Shown here: piece after piece, positions 28,574 through 37,783 of the stretch
How positions within the stretch are numbered: position 1 is the first letter of the stretch
Layout: every line of letters starts with the position of its first letter
DNA from: DSVZ01 sp037439785
Lineage (GTDB): Bacteria; Verrucomicrobiota; Verrucomicrobiia; Limisphaerales; J093
Direction of reading: 5' to 3'
DNA length: 64,000 bases
NCBI GenBank assembly: GCA_037439785.1
Contig: JBBIVJ010000023.1
Location: 10,432 to 74,431 of the forward strand
Notes under the pieces: model-generated
What the model saw: the letters and a program-made list of their open reading frames with translations, nothing else
Database searches by the model: none
What the model was told of the DNA's origin: nothing
Made by a program: the position numbers and the translations under genes

Positions 28574-30748
28574 TCAATCCAACAGGCCGTGGTGGTAGTC
28601 CCGGTCGCTGTTGAGTGAGTACCGCGGTGAGGTCTTCAGCGAGATCATGGCGCCGATCGAGTAATCCTCGGTCCCCCAGCGGGGGTTGCGCAGCCGGAAG
28701 ACCAGGGCGCCGGTCCAGCTCCGGAAGTCGCGCTGGAGCACGTAAAACTGCTCGTCCAGGTTGCCGTCGCGGGCCTCGAAGTAGTGGACGGCGCGCAGCG
28801 ACCAGTTCTCGTTGAGTTTGAACCGGAGGCTGTGGATGAAGAGGTTGTTGGCCGAGTCAGGTCCTTCGCCCGGCCAGCCGGCGAAGTAGCGGTGGGCCAA
28901 TTGCCAGCTCCAGCGGTCGTTGGGCTCGATGCTCAGGGTGTGGTAGGCCAGCCGGAGGGTGGACTCGTTGAAGTCGTGGCGAATCTGCGAACTGAACAAC
29001 AGCCAGGAACGCGGGCGGAACTCCAACTCCGAGTAAAGGTCGCCGTAGGTGCGTTGATCGGGCCGCGGGTCCAGTCGCCAGTCCAGCAGCAGGTTCCAGT
29101 GCAGCAGGTTTTCCAGGACCCCGTCCCGCCGGGTTTGGAGCCGCTGGCGCAGGCCGAAGCGGATGGCGTTTTGAGCGTTGATCGAGTCAATCGCCACATA
29201 GTCCGGGAAGTCCACCGGCAGGAGCCGGAAGCTGTTGAGCTCGTCATCAAACTGCGGCAGGCGCGGCGGCTCGACCGAGGGGTCCGGCACAAACACGTAG
29301 TTGACCGAGGGCTCGACGATGTGCCGCAAACCCTGCACGTCCAGCAGCCGGCTCTCGGCCCCGCGCCAGAGTCGGGAGGCCTTGGCGGAAAGCTCGGCCC
29401 CGGTGTTGAAGACCCAACGGTCCGTGGCCTCCAGTGCCGTGTCCCGGCCCTCCTGCTCGCCGTACCAGGTGAAGCGCCCGCCCACCCGCGGGGTCACGTT
29501 CAGCCAGCCCCCCAACGTCCGGGGGAGGAGCAACTGGTGGAAGGTGTCCGCCCGCATCGCCGCGTAATGCGGCCGGGCGTCGTAGGCGAAACGCCGGCGC
29601 AGCCAGGCCGCCGAACTGTCGCTCTCGTAGTAAACCGGCGAGACCCCCAACTGCTGGCGCGTGCCGGTGAAGCGGATGTCCGGCAGCCGCTCGACCGTCT
29701 CGTAAAAGTCGTACAGCTGTCCCTGGGCGAGCACGTCCAGGGTGAAGTTGTCCCAGCGCTGGTTGAGGTTGGCGAAGCTCTGGGGCTGCAGGTTCTCCCG
29801 GTGCTGGCGCTCGAAGAAGTCGCGCGTCACGAACTCGTCGCTCTGGGCGTGGAGCCGGCCGCGGAAGGTCAGGTTGGTCCCCAGCCGGGCGCGGTGGCTG
29901 TAGCGTACCCGCCAGCGGTGGGGATCGAGGTCCTGGCCGGGCGAGTTGGTGCCGGCCTCGAAGTCGTAGGTGAAGTAGGTGGTCAGGTCATTGGTGCCCA
30001 GCGTCCCCAGGGCGCTTTGCAGGTCCAGTCCCGTGCCCACCCCGCGGCGCTGGCGCAGGTCCAGGCGCACGGAGGTCTGGAGGTTGGTCAGGGGCGACCA
30101 GTGGTAGGCGCTGAGCAGGTAGGGCCCGTACACACTGCGGTAGCCGGGCTTGACCTCCCAGCCCGCGGGCGGGCGGTCGAAGGAGTACCGGTAGCGCGGC
30201 AGGTAAAACACCGGCACCCGCCCCAGCAGCAGGGTCGCCCCGCGCGCCTCGACGTACCGGCCAGGGACCACGGTCAACTGCCGCGCCCGTACCCGGTAGC
30301 CGGGCGTCTGGAAATCGTCAGGCGTGACGAAGGCCTCGGTGGCGGTGTGGACCTGATTGGTCAGATCGGTGCTCAGGCTGGCCCCGCCGAACCACAGTGG
30401 CTTCAGCCCCGCCCGAAACGGACCGGACCGGACCGTGCGGGTTTGGAAGTTGTAGCTCAGGGCGTCGGCGGTCCACAGTTCCCCGCCGCGGTACAGGCGC
30501 ACCTCGCCTTCGGCGCGCACCTCGCCGGTGTCCCGTTCCAACCAGATGCGGTGGGCGGTCAGCCGGACATCGCCCGAGGTCAATTCCACCCCCTCCGGGC
30601 TGGTGGCCATGCCGGTGGCCTCGTCGTACTCGAATTCCCCCTCCGGACCCAGGGAGCGCAGCTCGAGGGTGCCGGTCTCGCCGGCCCGAGCCACCGCCCC
30701 GCAGGCGAACAGCAGAAGGGCGAGCAGGAACCGGCGCGTGCGCGTCAT
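28574..30748 (-). CDS. lptD: LPS-assembly outer-membrane protein LptD
   Basis: 724 residues. Signal peptide at 1-22 (LLALLLFACGAVARA). Residues about 25-115 form an OstA/LptA-like beta-jellyroll (MATSPEGVELTSGDVRLTAHRIWLERDTGEV...). The remainder is a long beta-barrel region with alternating aromatic strands and the LptD-type segment VFYLPRYRYSFD before the barrel. The C-terminal part has many Arg/Trp-containing strands (WSWQLAHRYF, RAVHYFEARDGN). LptD with LptE inserts lipopolysaccharide in the outer leaflet, so the organism should be a diderm with LPS-like lipid. Upstream lptA/C genes are not in the window. Confidence 0.87.
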   Translation of the reverse strand: MTRTRRFLLALLLFACGAVARAGETGTLELRSLGPEGEFEYDEATGMATSPEGVELTSGDVRLTAHRIWLERDTGEVRAEGEVRLYRGGELWTADALSYNFQTRTVRSGPFRAGLKPLWFGGASLSTDLTNQVHTATEAFVTPDDFQTPGYRVRARQLTVVPGRYVEARGATLLLGRVPVFYLPRYRYSFDRPPAGWEVKPGYRSVYGPYLLSAYHWSPLTNLQTSVRLDLRQRRGVGTGLDLQSALGTLGTNDLTTYFTYDFEAGTNSPGQDLDPHRWRVRYSHRARLGTNLTFRGRLHAQSDEFVTRDFFERQHRENLQPQSFANLNQRWDNFTLDVLAQGQLYDFYETVERLPDIRFTGTRQQLGVSPVYYESDSSAAWLRRRFAYDARPHYAAMRADTFHQLLLPRTLGGWLNVTPRVGGRFTWYGEQEGRDTALEATDRWVFNTGAELSAKASRLWRGAESRLLDVQGLRHIVEPSVNYVFVPDPSVEPPRLPQFDDELNSFRLLPVDFPDYVAIDSINAQNAIRFGLRQRLQTRRDGVLENLLHWNLLLDWRLDPRPDQRTYGDLYSELEFRPRSWLLFSSQIRHDFNESTLRLAYHTLSIEPNDRWSWQLAHRYFAGWPGEGPDSANNLFIHSLRFKLNENWSLRAVHYFEARDGNLDEQFYVLQRDFRSWTGALVFRLRNPRWGTEDYSIGAMISLKTSPRYSLNSDRDYHHGLLD

Positions 30749-30826
30749 GCGCCGGCACGCTAGCCCGGGCCGGCGGCGGGGCCAAGCCGATTTGCCGGTC
30801 GCCCCCCTCTCCCCCGCGCGGGAGCT

Positions 30827-32002
30827 TCACCGCACCAGGTGGCGCACGAACCGCTCGAGCCGGTCCAGCCCTTTTTCGAGGTTGGCCATGCTGGTCGCGT
30901 AGCTGAGGCGGATGTACTCATCCGCCCCGAAGGCGATGCCGGGCACGGCGGCCACCTTTTCCTCGTCCAGCAGCCGGGAACAGAACTCGACGCTCCGCAG
31001 TCCCGTGCCGGCGATGTGGGGGAAGAGGTAGAAGGCCCCCTTGGCGTTGACGCAGTGGAGACCGGGCATGGCCTGGAGCCGCTGGTGGGCATAGGTGCGC
31101 CGCTTGGCAAACTCCGCCCGCCAGACCTGGAGATGGTCCTGCGGGCCGGTCAGGGCCGCCACCGCGCCCTTTTGGGCAAAGGAGGTCGGGTTGCTGGTGC
31201 TGTGGCTTTGGATGGCGTCAATGGCCCGCGCCACCGGTTCGGGCGCGGCCAGGAAGCCCAGCCGCCAGCCGGTCATGCTCCAGGCCTTGGCGAAGCCATG
31301 CACCACGATGGTGTGGGTGTAATGCTCGGGGCTGAAGCCGGCCATGCTCCGGTGCACGGCGCCGTCGTACACCAGGTGCTCGTAAATCTCGTCGCTCATG
31401 ACCAGCACGTCCCGCTCGAGGCAGACCTCGCCCAGCGCCCGCAGTTCCTCCGGCGAGTACACCGTGCCGGTGGGGTTGCTGGGGGAGTTGAGGATCAGCA
31501 GCCGCGTGCGGTCGGTCAGGGCCGCCCGGAGTTGCTCGGGCGTGAGTTTGAACTCGGTGGCATCGGTGGTGGGCAGAATGACCGGCCGGGCGCCCGCCAG
31601 TTTCACCATCTCCGGGTAGCTCAGCCAGTAGGGGGCGGGGATGATCACCTCGTCGCCGGGGCCGCACGTGGCCAGGATGGTGTTGAAGCAGGAATGCTTG
31701 CCGCCGCAGGAGACGATGATCTGGGACGGTTTGTAGGTGAGGCCGTTTTCCCGTTGGAACTTGTCGGCGATGGCCTGGCGCAGTTCCGGGATGCCGCTGC
31801 TGGGGGTGTACTTGGTGAACCCCTCGTCCAACGCCTTTTTGGCCGCGTCCTTGATGTGCTGTGGGGTGTCAAAGTCCGGCTCGCCGGCCCCGAAGCCCAC
31901 CACGTCCAGGCCCTCGGCCTTCATCTGCTTGGCGCGAGCGTCAATGGCGAGGGTCAGGGAGGGCGACAGGGCGGCGGCCTGAGGGGAGATGCGATAATTC
32001 AT
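30827..32002 (-). CDS. Aspartate/aromatic aminotransferase, class I PLP-dependent
   Basis: 391 residues. PLP-binding features are complete: NSPSNPTGTVYSPEEL, VMSDEIYEHLVYDG, and the Schiff-base Lys in HGFAKAWSMTGWRLGF. The N-terminal TLAIDARAKQMKAEGLDVVGFGAGEPDFDTP and the C-terminal RLSYATSMANLEKGLDRL are typical of the bacterial 1b aspartate aminotransferases. The reaction is reversible amino-group transfer between aspartate and 2-oxoglutarate; related enzymes also take prephenate. Stands alone between lptD and a gene-poor stretch. Confidence 0.94.
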   Translation of the reverse strand: MNYRISPQAAALSPSLTLAIDARAKQMKAEGLDVVGFGAGEPDFDTPQHIKDAAKKALDEGFTKYTPSSGIPELRQAIADKFQRENGLTYKPSQIIVSCGGKHSCFNTILATCGPGDEVIIPAPYWLSYPEMVKLAGARPVILPTTDATEFKLTPEQLRAALTDRTRLLILNSPSNPTGTVYSPEELRALGEVCLERDVLVMSDEIYEHLVYDGAVHRSMAGFSPEHYTHTIVVHGFAKAWSMTGWRLGFLAAPEPVARAIDAIQSHSTSNPTSFAQKGAVAALTGPQDHLQVWRAEFAKRRTYAHQRLQAMPGLHCVNAKGAFYLFPHIAGTGLRSVEFCSRLLDEEKVAAVPGIAFGADEYIRLSYATSMANLEKGLDRLERFVRHLVR

Positions 32003-32141
32003 GGTGTGTTGGCAAAAGGCAGGTTAAAGCCGACCTGCTCACCGGCAAGGGAGAAGTCGCTGGGCGCACTCACGGGAGAGCGGTCCACGGTCACCGTGGG
32101 GCGGCTGCCGGCGCGGGGGGCAGCCGGGGGCCGCCCCCGCC

Positions 32142-32306
32142 CTAGGGGGATTCTGGCCGGCGATTCGTGGGCGGGGCCTGCTGTCGGGCCTGCCTCTTCA
32201 CAGCGTCCCGCCGCTCGGCCAGCAGCCAGGCCACCAGCATCGGCGCCGAGCAAATCAGCAGGCCGATGGGCACGACAAAAATGCTCCAGAATTGGTCACT
32301 CGTCAC
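32142..32306 (-). CDS. Possible small single-pass membrane protein
   Basis: A 54-residue frame from a GTG at 32306 to 32142. One clear membrane segment (FWSIFVVPIGLLICSAPMLVAWLLAE) is followed by a basic, polar tail (RRDAVKRQARQQAPPTNRRPESP), as in small inner-membrane proteins with a cytoplasmic tail. No clear ribosome-binding site, and another GTG lies about 33 nt upstream. Family unknown. Length and lack of an ATG keep confidence low. Confidence 0.4.
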   Translation of the reverse strand: MTSDQFWSIFVVPIGLLICSAPMLVAWLLAERRDAVKRQARQQAPPTNRRPESP

Positions 32307-32768
32307 AGGGCGGGAAGTGTGGAAGGCCACGGCCGCTTGTAAAGCCCCGCCTGCGCGCCGCCGCCAGCCCCCTGCACCGTTCTCGGACAGTCCCGCACGA
32401 AAGGAACCCCCGGCCCTCGGGCTCGGTTGGGCAAGCGGTACCTGGCTCTTTCTCAACCTACCGGACGCAACCTCCGAGGGTACACGCCGTGGGGATGCCC
32501 GACTGGCCCGCGTGGCCGGGGGGCATCTTAATTGAGTGCAGGGTTGTAGCGCAGGTTTCCAACCTGCCGTATCGCCGATGACCCAACCGGCGGCTCGGAT
32601 GGACGTGGAGGGTCTGCGGGTTGGGAAACCCGCGAGACAGCAGACGGGGAAGTCTGCGCTACCGCAAACCCGGCCACGGCAGGAAACTGAGATGCGTCCC
32701 TGGCTGGCGTGGGGGGGGGGGAATGCCATTGACGCCAGGTCGAGGACCGGCCTAGCTTGGGCGCGGGT
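32307..32768 (+). repeat. Gene-free stretch with a bounded palindromic element
   Basis: Between the small membrane protein and tRNA-His. A 117-bp element is bounded by GTAGCGCAG (32546-32554) and its exact inverse CTGCGCTAC (32654-32662). Inside are three smaller palindromes: GCAGGTTTCCAACCTGC, a CGGGTTGGGAAACCCG-type arm and GCAGACGGGGAAGTCTGC. The layout is typical of non-autonomous interspersed palindromes. No gene seen. Strand is nominal. Confidence 0.7.
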
Positions 32769-32847
32769 GGTGGCTGTAGCTCAGCCTGGTTAGAGCTCCA
32801 GATTGTGGATCTGGCTGTCGCGGGTTCAAATCCCGTCAGCCACCCCA
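32769..32847 (+). tRNA. tRNA-His (GUG)
   Basis: Complete cloverleaf. Acceptor GTGGCTG (32770-32776) pairs with CAGCCAC; the extra 5' G (G-1, 32769) required for histidine tRNA faces C73. Anticodon loop TTGTGGA carries GTG; the T loop is TTCAAAT; CCA is encoded at 32845-32847. Confidence 0.97.
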
Positions 32848-32999
32848 CCCGCTGATTTTCCCCCCTTCCCGCCCGGCCCGGCATTTCCCGCTCGCGCTCT
32901 GCCGGCGCAGGGCGGGTGTGTGCCGGTCTTCCTTGCCGGGGGGGAAAGGAGCAGGCGGGGCACGCGGCAGGGCAGCGGTCGCGGGGCGGGGGCCGCGGC

Positions 33000-33794
33000 T
33001 CAGCTCACGGGGCGGACGTTGCCTTCGCAGTTCATTTCGAAGGCCAGGGGGCTCAGCGGGTAGGGGCGGGTCTTGAAATCCCCTGCGATGCGGGCGCGGA
33101 ACGCGGCCTGGCTTTGCGCGGAATTGCGCACCGACCAGCAGATCAAAAAGTCCCGGTTGGGAATGCCGAAGCGGAACGGCAGGCCGAGGTGTTCCTCCGC
33201 CACGGCGCGCCAGCGGGGCAGCAGCACGCGTACGGCGTCGTAGCCGTCCCCCGTGGTCATGGCCAGCATCCGTTCCCGAGCCAGGCTGACCTGGATGGGC
33301 AGCCCGCGCGAGCGGGCGGTGAGGTTGGCCTCGGCGATGGCGAAGGCCTGGGACGCGGAGACGCTCCAGGCGGCGAGTTCGTCCCGGCGCGCGTACCGGT
33401 AGCCGTGGGGGGCGTCAATCACCAGCCCGACCCGCACGCCCGGTCCGAAGGGCCGCTCCGCAAGGGGGAGCTTCGCCAGGAAAGTCTCGGGCATGAGCTG
33501 CGGCAGGAGGATGGGCCGGGCCTCTCCCCAGCTCAGCCCGCCCAGCAACGTGTTGGCTTCGCCCAGCAACAGGTTGAAATGCTGCTTCACCAGCCGTCGC
33601 AGCGTCGGCAGCCCGCCCCCTGCTTCGCGGTATTTCGCCGCCAGGTTGCTCAACCCGAACTGCGCCTCCCCCAACCGGACCGTCTCCCCGTCCGCGCCCA
33701 GACTCGCCGGCTGCTGTGGGTACAGCTCACGCAACAGCTCCAGCACCTGCCGGGCGAAGGCGCGGGCATCCTCGGAGGGCTCGGGAGCGCTCAT
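33000..33794 (-). CDS. DUF1444 family protein
   Basis: 264 residues from the ATG at 33794. The sequence reads as a DUF1444/YtpQ-type cytoplasmic protein: a helical N-terminus (FARQVLELLRELYP), LGEAQFGLSNLAAKYREA, a middle LPQLMPETFLAKLPLAERPFGPGVRVGLVIDAPHGYRYARRDEL and a C-terminal DAVRVLLPRWRAVAEEHLGLPFRFGIPNRDFLICW. Family function unknown. The gene lies convergent to tRNA-His and divergent from leuB. Confidence 0.75.
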   Translation of the reverse strand: MSAPEPSEDARAFARQVLELLRELYPQQPASLGADGETVRLGEAQFGLSNLAAKYREAGGGLPTLRRLVKQHFNLLLGEANTLLGGLSWGEARPILLPQLMPETFLAKLPLAERPFGPGVRVGLVIDAPHGYRYARRDELAAWSVSASQAFAIAEANLTARSRGLPIQVSLARERMLAMTTGDGYDAVRVLLPRWRAVAEEHLGLPFRFGIPNRDFLICWSVRNSAQSQAAFRARIAGDFKTRPYPLSPLAFEMNCEGNVRPVS

Positions 33795-33953
33795 GCTCGC
33801 GGGAACTGTGCGGACGCCCACGCCCCTTGTCCACGCCTCGTTGGATGGCCCGCCGCGGGGGTCGGCCCGCAAAACCAGTTGTCCGCCGGTCGCGAAGCCC
33901 TAGCATCCGCCTCTCCGACCCGGCCGGAGTCCTCCGCCGGGCGGTACAGCATC

Positions 33954-35063
33954 ATGAAGACCTACTCCATAGCAGTCATTGGCGGCGACGGCACCGGACC
34001 CGAGGTGGTCCGCGAGGCGCGCAAGGTGCTGGATGCGGCAGCCCCGCGTTTCGGCGTCAAACTCGAGTACACCGACTATGACCTGGGCGGGCAGCGCTAC
34101 CTGCGCACCGGCGAGGTGATGCCCGACAGCGTCCTGGAGGAGATGCGGCGTTTCCCGGCAATCCTGCTGGGGGCCATCGGCCATCCCGAGGTCAAGCCGG
34201 GCATCTTGGAGAAAGGCATCCTGCTGCGGCTGCGCTTCGAGCTGGAACAATACATCAACCTGCGGCCAGTCCGGCTCTACGACGCGCGGTTCTGTCCGCT
34301 CAAGGACAAGCGGCCGGAGGACATTGACTTCGTGGTGGTGCGCGAGAACAACGAGGGCCTCTACACCGGAGCGGGCGGTTTTGTCTTCAAGGGCACCCCG
34401 CACGAAATCGCCGTCCAGGAAAGCATCAACACCCGCCGCGGCGTCGAGCGCTGCCTGCGCTTTGCCTTCGACTACGCCCGCCGACGCCGGGGGGGTCGGC
34501 CCTGGCGCGGGCTCAAACCCGCGGAGATCGCCGCCGGCCAGAAAGCCCAGCTCACCCTCTGCGGCAAGACCAACGTGCTCACCTACGCCTTTGACCTGTG
34601 GGAGCGGGCCTTCCACGAGATCGGACAGCGGGACTACCCGGACGTCAAACGCGACTACGCCCACGTGGACGCCACCTCCATGTGGTTCGTCAAAAACCCC
34701 GAGTGGTTCGACGTGATCGTCACCGACAACATGTTCGGCGACATCATCACCGACCTCGGCGCCATGATCCAGGGCGGCATGGGCATCGCCGCCGGCGGCA
34801 ACCTCAACCCCCACGGCACCTCGATGTTCGAGCCCATCGGCGGCAGCGCCCCCAAATACACCGGCCGCAACGTCATCAACCCCCTGGCCGCCATCTGCGC
34901 CGGCGCCATGATGATGGACTTTCTCGGCGAGACCGCCCTGGCCGCCGCCATCGAAAACGCGGTCATCCGCACCGTGCGCGAAAAACTCCAGAGCCTCGCC
35001 GCCGACCAGATGGGCTACGGCACCCGCGAAGTGGGCGACCTGGTGGCCGCTGCCGTGGCATGA
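33954..35063 (+). CDS. leuB: 3-isopropylmalate dehydrogenase-family enzyme
   Basis: 369 residues from the ATG at 33954. The frame extends upstream without a stop but only over non-homologous sequence opposite the DUF1444 gene. Family signatures: IAVIGGDGTGPEVV, substrate-binding LRLRFELEQYINLRPVRLY, VVRENNEGLYTGAGG, and the NAD/metal motif VTDNMFGDIITDLGAMIQGGMG followed by EPIGGSAPKYTG. It oxidatively decarboxylates 3-isopropylmalate in leucine synthesis; related enzymes act on isocitrate or tartrate, so the substrate is not proven. Its Arg-rich insertion (RRRRGGRPWRG) is unusual. No other leu gene is adjacent. Confidence 0.87.
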   Translation: MKTYSIAVIGGDGTGPEVVREARKVLDAAAPRFGVKLEYTDYDLGGQRYLRTGEVMPDSVLEEMRRFPAILLGAIGHPEVKPGILEKGILLRLRFELEQYINLRPVRLYDARFCPLKDKRPEDIDFVVVRENNEGLYTGAGGFVFKGTPHEIAVQESINTRRGVERCLRFAFDYARRRRGGRPWRGLKPAEIAAGQKAQLTLCGKTNVLTYAFDLWERAFHEIGQRDYPDVKRDYAHVDATSMWFVKNPEWFDVIVTDNMFGDIITDLGAMIQGGMGIAAGGNLNPHGTSMFEPIGGSAPKYTGRNVINPLAAICAGAMMMDFLGETALAAAIENAVIRTVREKLQSLAADQMGYGTREVGDLVAAAVA

Positions 35064-35890
35064 CGCGCGGCGCCCACCACTTCCGCTCCGCCCGGCCGGC
35101 CTGGCGTGCCCTCGGGCTCGGCCTGCTGGGACTCGGCCTGGCCCTGGCCGGAAGCAGGGCCGAACCGACAGCCCCGGCGGAGACCGTCCCGGAGGCGACG
35201 CCGCCCCCGGCCATGCCGTACGAGCCGACCCACGCCTACGAGGACCAGGAAAGGCAGGGTTGGCGGGTGCGGGTCCATCGGCGGCTGTTGGCGGAACGCG
35301 ACCTCTGCGCCCGCACGCTGCAGGAACTGGAGCGGCAACTGGAGCGCATCGCCCGCGTGGTTCCGCCCGGCCCGCTGGCACGCCTGCGCACCATCCCCAT
35401 CTGGGTCGAACACTCCAGCCGGCAGTTTGCCTGCATGTGCTACCACGAGTCCCGCGAGTGGTTGAGCGCCCACGGTGTCAACCCCGACAAGACCGGGGCG
35501 GTCGAGTTGGCCAATCCGGAGACCTTTCTCCGCTGGACCCGCGAGCAGCCCTGGATGGTGTTGCATGAACTGGCCCACGGCTACCACCAGCGGGTGCTGG
35601 GGGAGGATTTCCCGGCCCTGCGCCGCTGCTTCGAGCAGGCCCGCGCGCGTGGCCAGTACGAGGCGGTCCGGCATGTCAACGGCCGCACCGTGCGCCACTA
35701 CGCCCTGACCAACCTCAAGGAATACTTCGCCGAAGGCACCGAGGCGTTCTTCGGCACGAATGATTTTTACCCCTTCGTTCGCGCCGAGCTGCGCCAGCAC
35801 GACCCCGCCCTGGCGGCCCTGCTGGCGGAAATCTGGGAAGTCCGCGACGCGGACGATTCCGCCCCGGCCGCCTCGCCCACGCCGCAATGA
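35060..35890 (+). CDS. Secreted zinc metallopeptidase-like protein
   Basis: 276 residues; the ATG at 35060 overlaps the leuB stop (ATGA). An N-terminal hydrophobic stretch (LGLGLLGLGLALAGSRA) serves as signal peptide. The zinc site is visible: HELAHGYH (HExxH) and a downstream Glu in EYFAEGTEAFFG, which fits a gluzincin-like third ligand. The middle has RLRTIPIWVEHSSRQFACMCYHES. Family not named with confidence; distant similarity to anthrax lethal-factor-type peptidases is possible. Coupling to leuB looks accidental. Confidence 0.75.
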   Translation: MTRGAHHFRSARPAWRALGLGLLGLGLALAGSRAEPTAPAETVPEATPPPAMPYEPTHAYEDQERQGWRVRVHRRLLAERDLCARTLQELERQLERIARVVPPGPLARLRTIPIWVEHSSRQFACMCYHESREWLSAHGVNPDKTGAVELANPETFLRWTREQPWMVLHELAHGYHQRVLGEDFPALRRCFEQARARGQYEAVRHVNGRTVRHYALTNLKEYFAEGTEAFFGTNDFYPFVRAELRQHDPALAALLAEIWEVRDADDSAPAASPTPQ

Positions 35891-36414
35891 CGCGGCGGGC
35901 CGCCTCATCCGAGTCCGAAGTCCGAAGAGGCTGCTCGGCCCGAAGCGCCTGAAGGCTTGGCGCCTGTCTGCGTGCGCCGCACAGGCAGGCACGCCAAAAG
36001 CTGGCGCAGCCAACAAGGTGAGCTCTCCGCGCGCCAGCGTCCTGGAGTGCGGCAGTCCTCTGCCGCTTGCGGTTCAGCAAAGCCGGGGCTGGCAGCCGAA
36101 GTTGCGCCGGCGGCCAGCCAGCCGGTTCCCGCCGGGACCGCGAGGATGCGGTCCCTCCCAACGACGGTCCTTCTCGGTGGGGCTCGGGTGGGTCGGCGTC
36201 CCCGCCGACCCTGCCTGCTTCCCCCTGTAGCCGCCCTGACGCGCGACGAACCTGCTCCCCGCCGGCTCACGCCGGCGGCTACACCGCGAGCGCGGCCTCC
36301 CGGCAGGAAAGGATTGTGCGCCGCCGGGCGCTGCGCTAGCTTCGGCGGCGAATCCACTCCATGAACATCAGGCCCGCCGCAGGCGGGCGCAGCGAACCAA
36401 CCTTCCCCCAACAC
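35891..36414 (+). repeat. Gene-free stretch with interspersed short palindromes
   Basis: No gene in 524 bp. Repeated words shared with other gaps: AGTCCGAAGTCCGAA at 35912-35926 (found in reverse at 13763-13777), a GCGCC...GGCGC-type arm near 35945-35965, and GCCAAAAGCTGGCGC near 35992, which matches GCGCCAGAAGGCTGGCGC near 39440. Text such as TGCGGCAGTCCTCTGCCGC forms further small hairpins. Confidence 0.55.
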
Positions 36415-37464
36415 ATGAAACGCCGAAGCTTCCTCAAAACCGTGGGCGGCGCCGCCGGGCTGGCCGCCGTGAATTGGACCCAGATGTTTGGTCACGCTGC
36501 GGACCGGCCGGTCCTGGACCACCCCAGCGGCCTGCCCCGGAGGGTGTTGGGCCGCACCGGCCGGGCCATTTCCATCGTCGGCTTCCCCGGCCTCGCCCTT
36601 TCGCGCCTGTCCCAGGAAGAAAGCAACACCGCGGCGCGGAAGGCCTTTGACCAGGGCTGCAATTATTTTGACGTGGCCCCGGCTTACGGCGACGCCGAGC
36701 AAAAAATGGGCCCGGCCCTGGCCGGCTGGCGCGACCAGGTCTTCCTGTCCTGCAAAACCAAGCTGCGCGATGCCAGGGGGGCGCGTGAAGAACTGGAGCG
36801 CTCCCTTCAGCGGCTCAAGACCGATCACTTCGACCTGTACCAGCTCCACCACATCCGCTACCCGGCCGAGGTGCAGCAGGCCCTCGGTCCCGGCGGCGCG
36901 CTGCAGACGCTGCTCAAGGCACGCGAGGAGGGGAAGGTGCGCTGGCTGGGCTTCTCGGCCCACACCACCAAGGGCGCCCTCGAGTTGATGAAGGGCTTCC
37001 GCTTCGACACGGTCATGTTCCCGGTCAACTTCGTCGAGTACTTCCTCCTGGGCTTTGGCAAACCGATCCTCGAACTCGCCAAAGCGCAAGGCGCAGCGGT
37101 CATCGCCATCAAACCCACCTCCGCCGGGGCCTGGGCGCCGGGGGCCGAACGCAAGCGCAACTGGTGGTACCCGACCCTGGAAACGGTCGAAGACCTCACC
37201 CTGGCCCTGCGCTTCACCCTCTCCCTGGACCCGGTGATCACCGGCATCCCCGTGTCGTTCATGGAGGTCTTTGAAAAGACCCTCGAGGCCGCCCGCGCCT
37301 ACCGGCGCATCTCCGAAGAGGAACTGGCCCGCCTGCGCGACCGGGCCGCGCAGAGTCTTTCCCTGTTCCAACGCGAGGAGGACGCCGTGGCCACGGCCGG
37401 ACTCCCGCCCCGCCGGCTCCACCCGGACAGCCCGCACGAGGCCGGCCCCTGGAGCCACGCCTGA
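36415..37464 (+). CDS. Tat-exported aldo/keto reductase
   Basis: 349 residues from the ATG at 36415. The N-terminus MKRRSFLKTVGGAAGLAAVN is a twin-arginine signal (RRSFLK), so the enzyme is exported folded. The aldo/keto reductase catalytic set is visible: Asp and Tyr in FDVAPAYGDAE, Lys in FLSCKTK and His in YQLHHIR. KVRWLGFSAH and VIAIKPTSAGAW complete the barrel. Exported members in this phylum usually act on sugars or as NADPH-binding oxidoreductases of unknown substrate. A Pro-rich tail ends the protein. Confidence 0.9.
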   Translation: MKRRSFLKTVGGAAGLAAVNWTQMFGHAADRPVLDHPSGLPRRVLGRTGRAISIVGFPGLALSRLSQEESNTAARKAFDQGCNYFDVAPAYGDAEQKMGPALAGWRDQVFLSCKTKLRDARGAREELERSLQRLKTDHFDLYQLHHIRYPAEVQQALGPGGALQTLLKAREEGKVRWLGFSAHTTKGALELMKGFRFDTVMFPVNFVEYFLLGFGKPILELAKAQGAAVIAIKPTSAGAWAPGAERKRNWWYPTLETVEDLTLALRFTLSLDPVITGIPVSFMEVFEKTLEAARAYRRISEEELARLRDRAAQSLSLFQREEDAVATAGLPPRRLHPDSPHEAGPWSHA

Positions 37465-37783
37465 GCGCCCGCCCGCTCGGGCCTTAGCCGCCGGTCACCC
37501 TTGTGCCGACCCGGAGGGGCCGAGGACCACCGCCTTGTGGCGGCCGCGGCAGGCGTGTTTCCCGCGGCAAGTGGGGATGGGGTCGTCGAGTCCGGGCGCG
37601 GCCTGTCTTCAGGGGCGCTGGAAAGCGTTTGACCGGCGTCGGCCGGGGCGCCGCCCGGCCCGGACCCGGCAGCGGGAAGCAGGTGCCCTGCTTCCCGCTT
37701 GCCTTTTGGCCTGCTGTTATGATGATTTGGCTGTGACCACCCAACCCGTGAACGCAGCATCCTTGCAGAAGGACCCTTCGCGT
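37465..37783 (+). other. Intergenic region with a possible extended -10 promoter
   Basis: 319 bp without a gene. GC-rich and repetitive on the left. On the right an extended -10 element (TG-T-TATGAT, 37715-37723) lies about 60 nt upstream of the start codon of the small secreted protein. No good -35 is seen. A Shine-Dalgarno-like AGAAGGA precedes the ATG. Confidence 0.4.

Noticed and set aside
32916..33953. Long N-terminal extension of the leuB frame
   Set aside because: It lies opposite the DUF1444 gene, has shadow-like composition, and LeuB homology starts at 33954.
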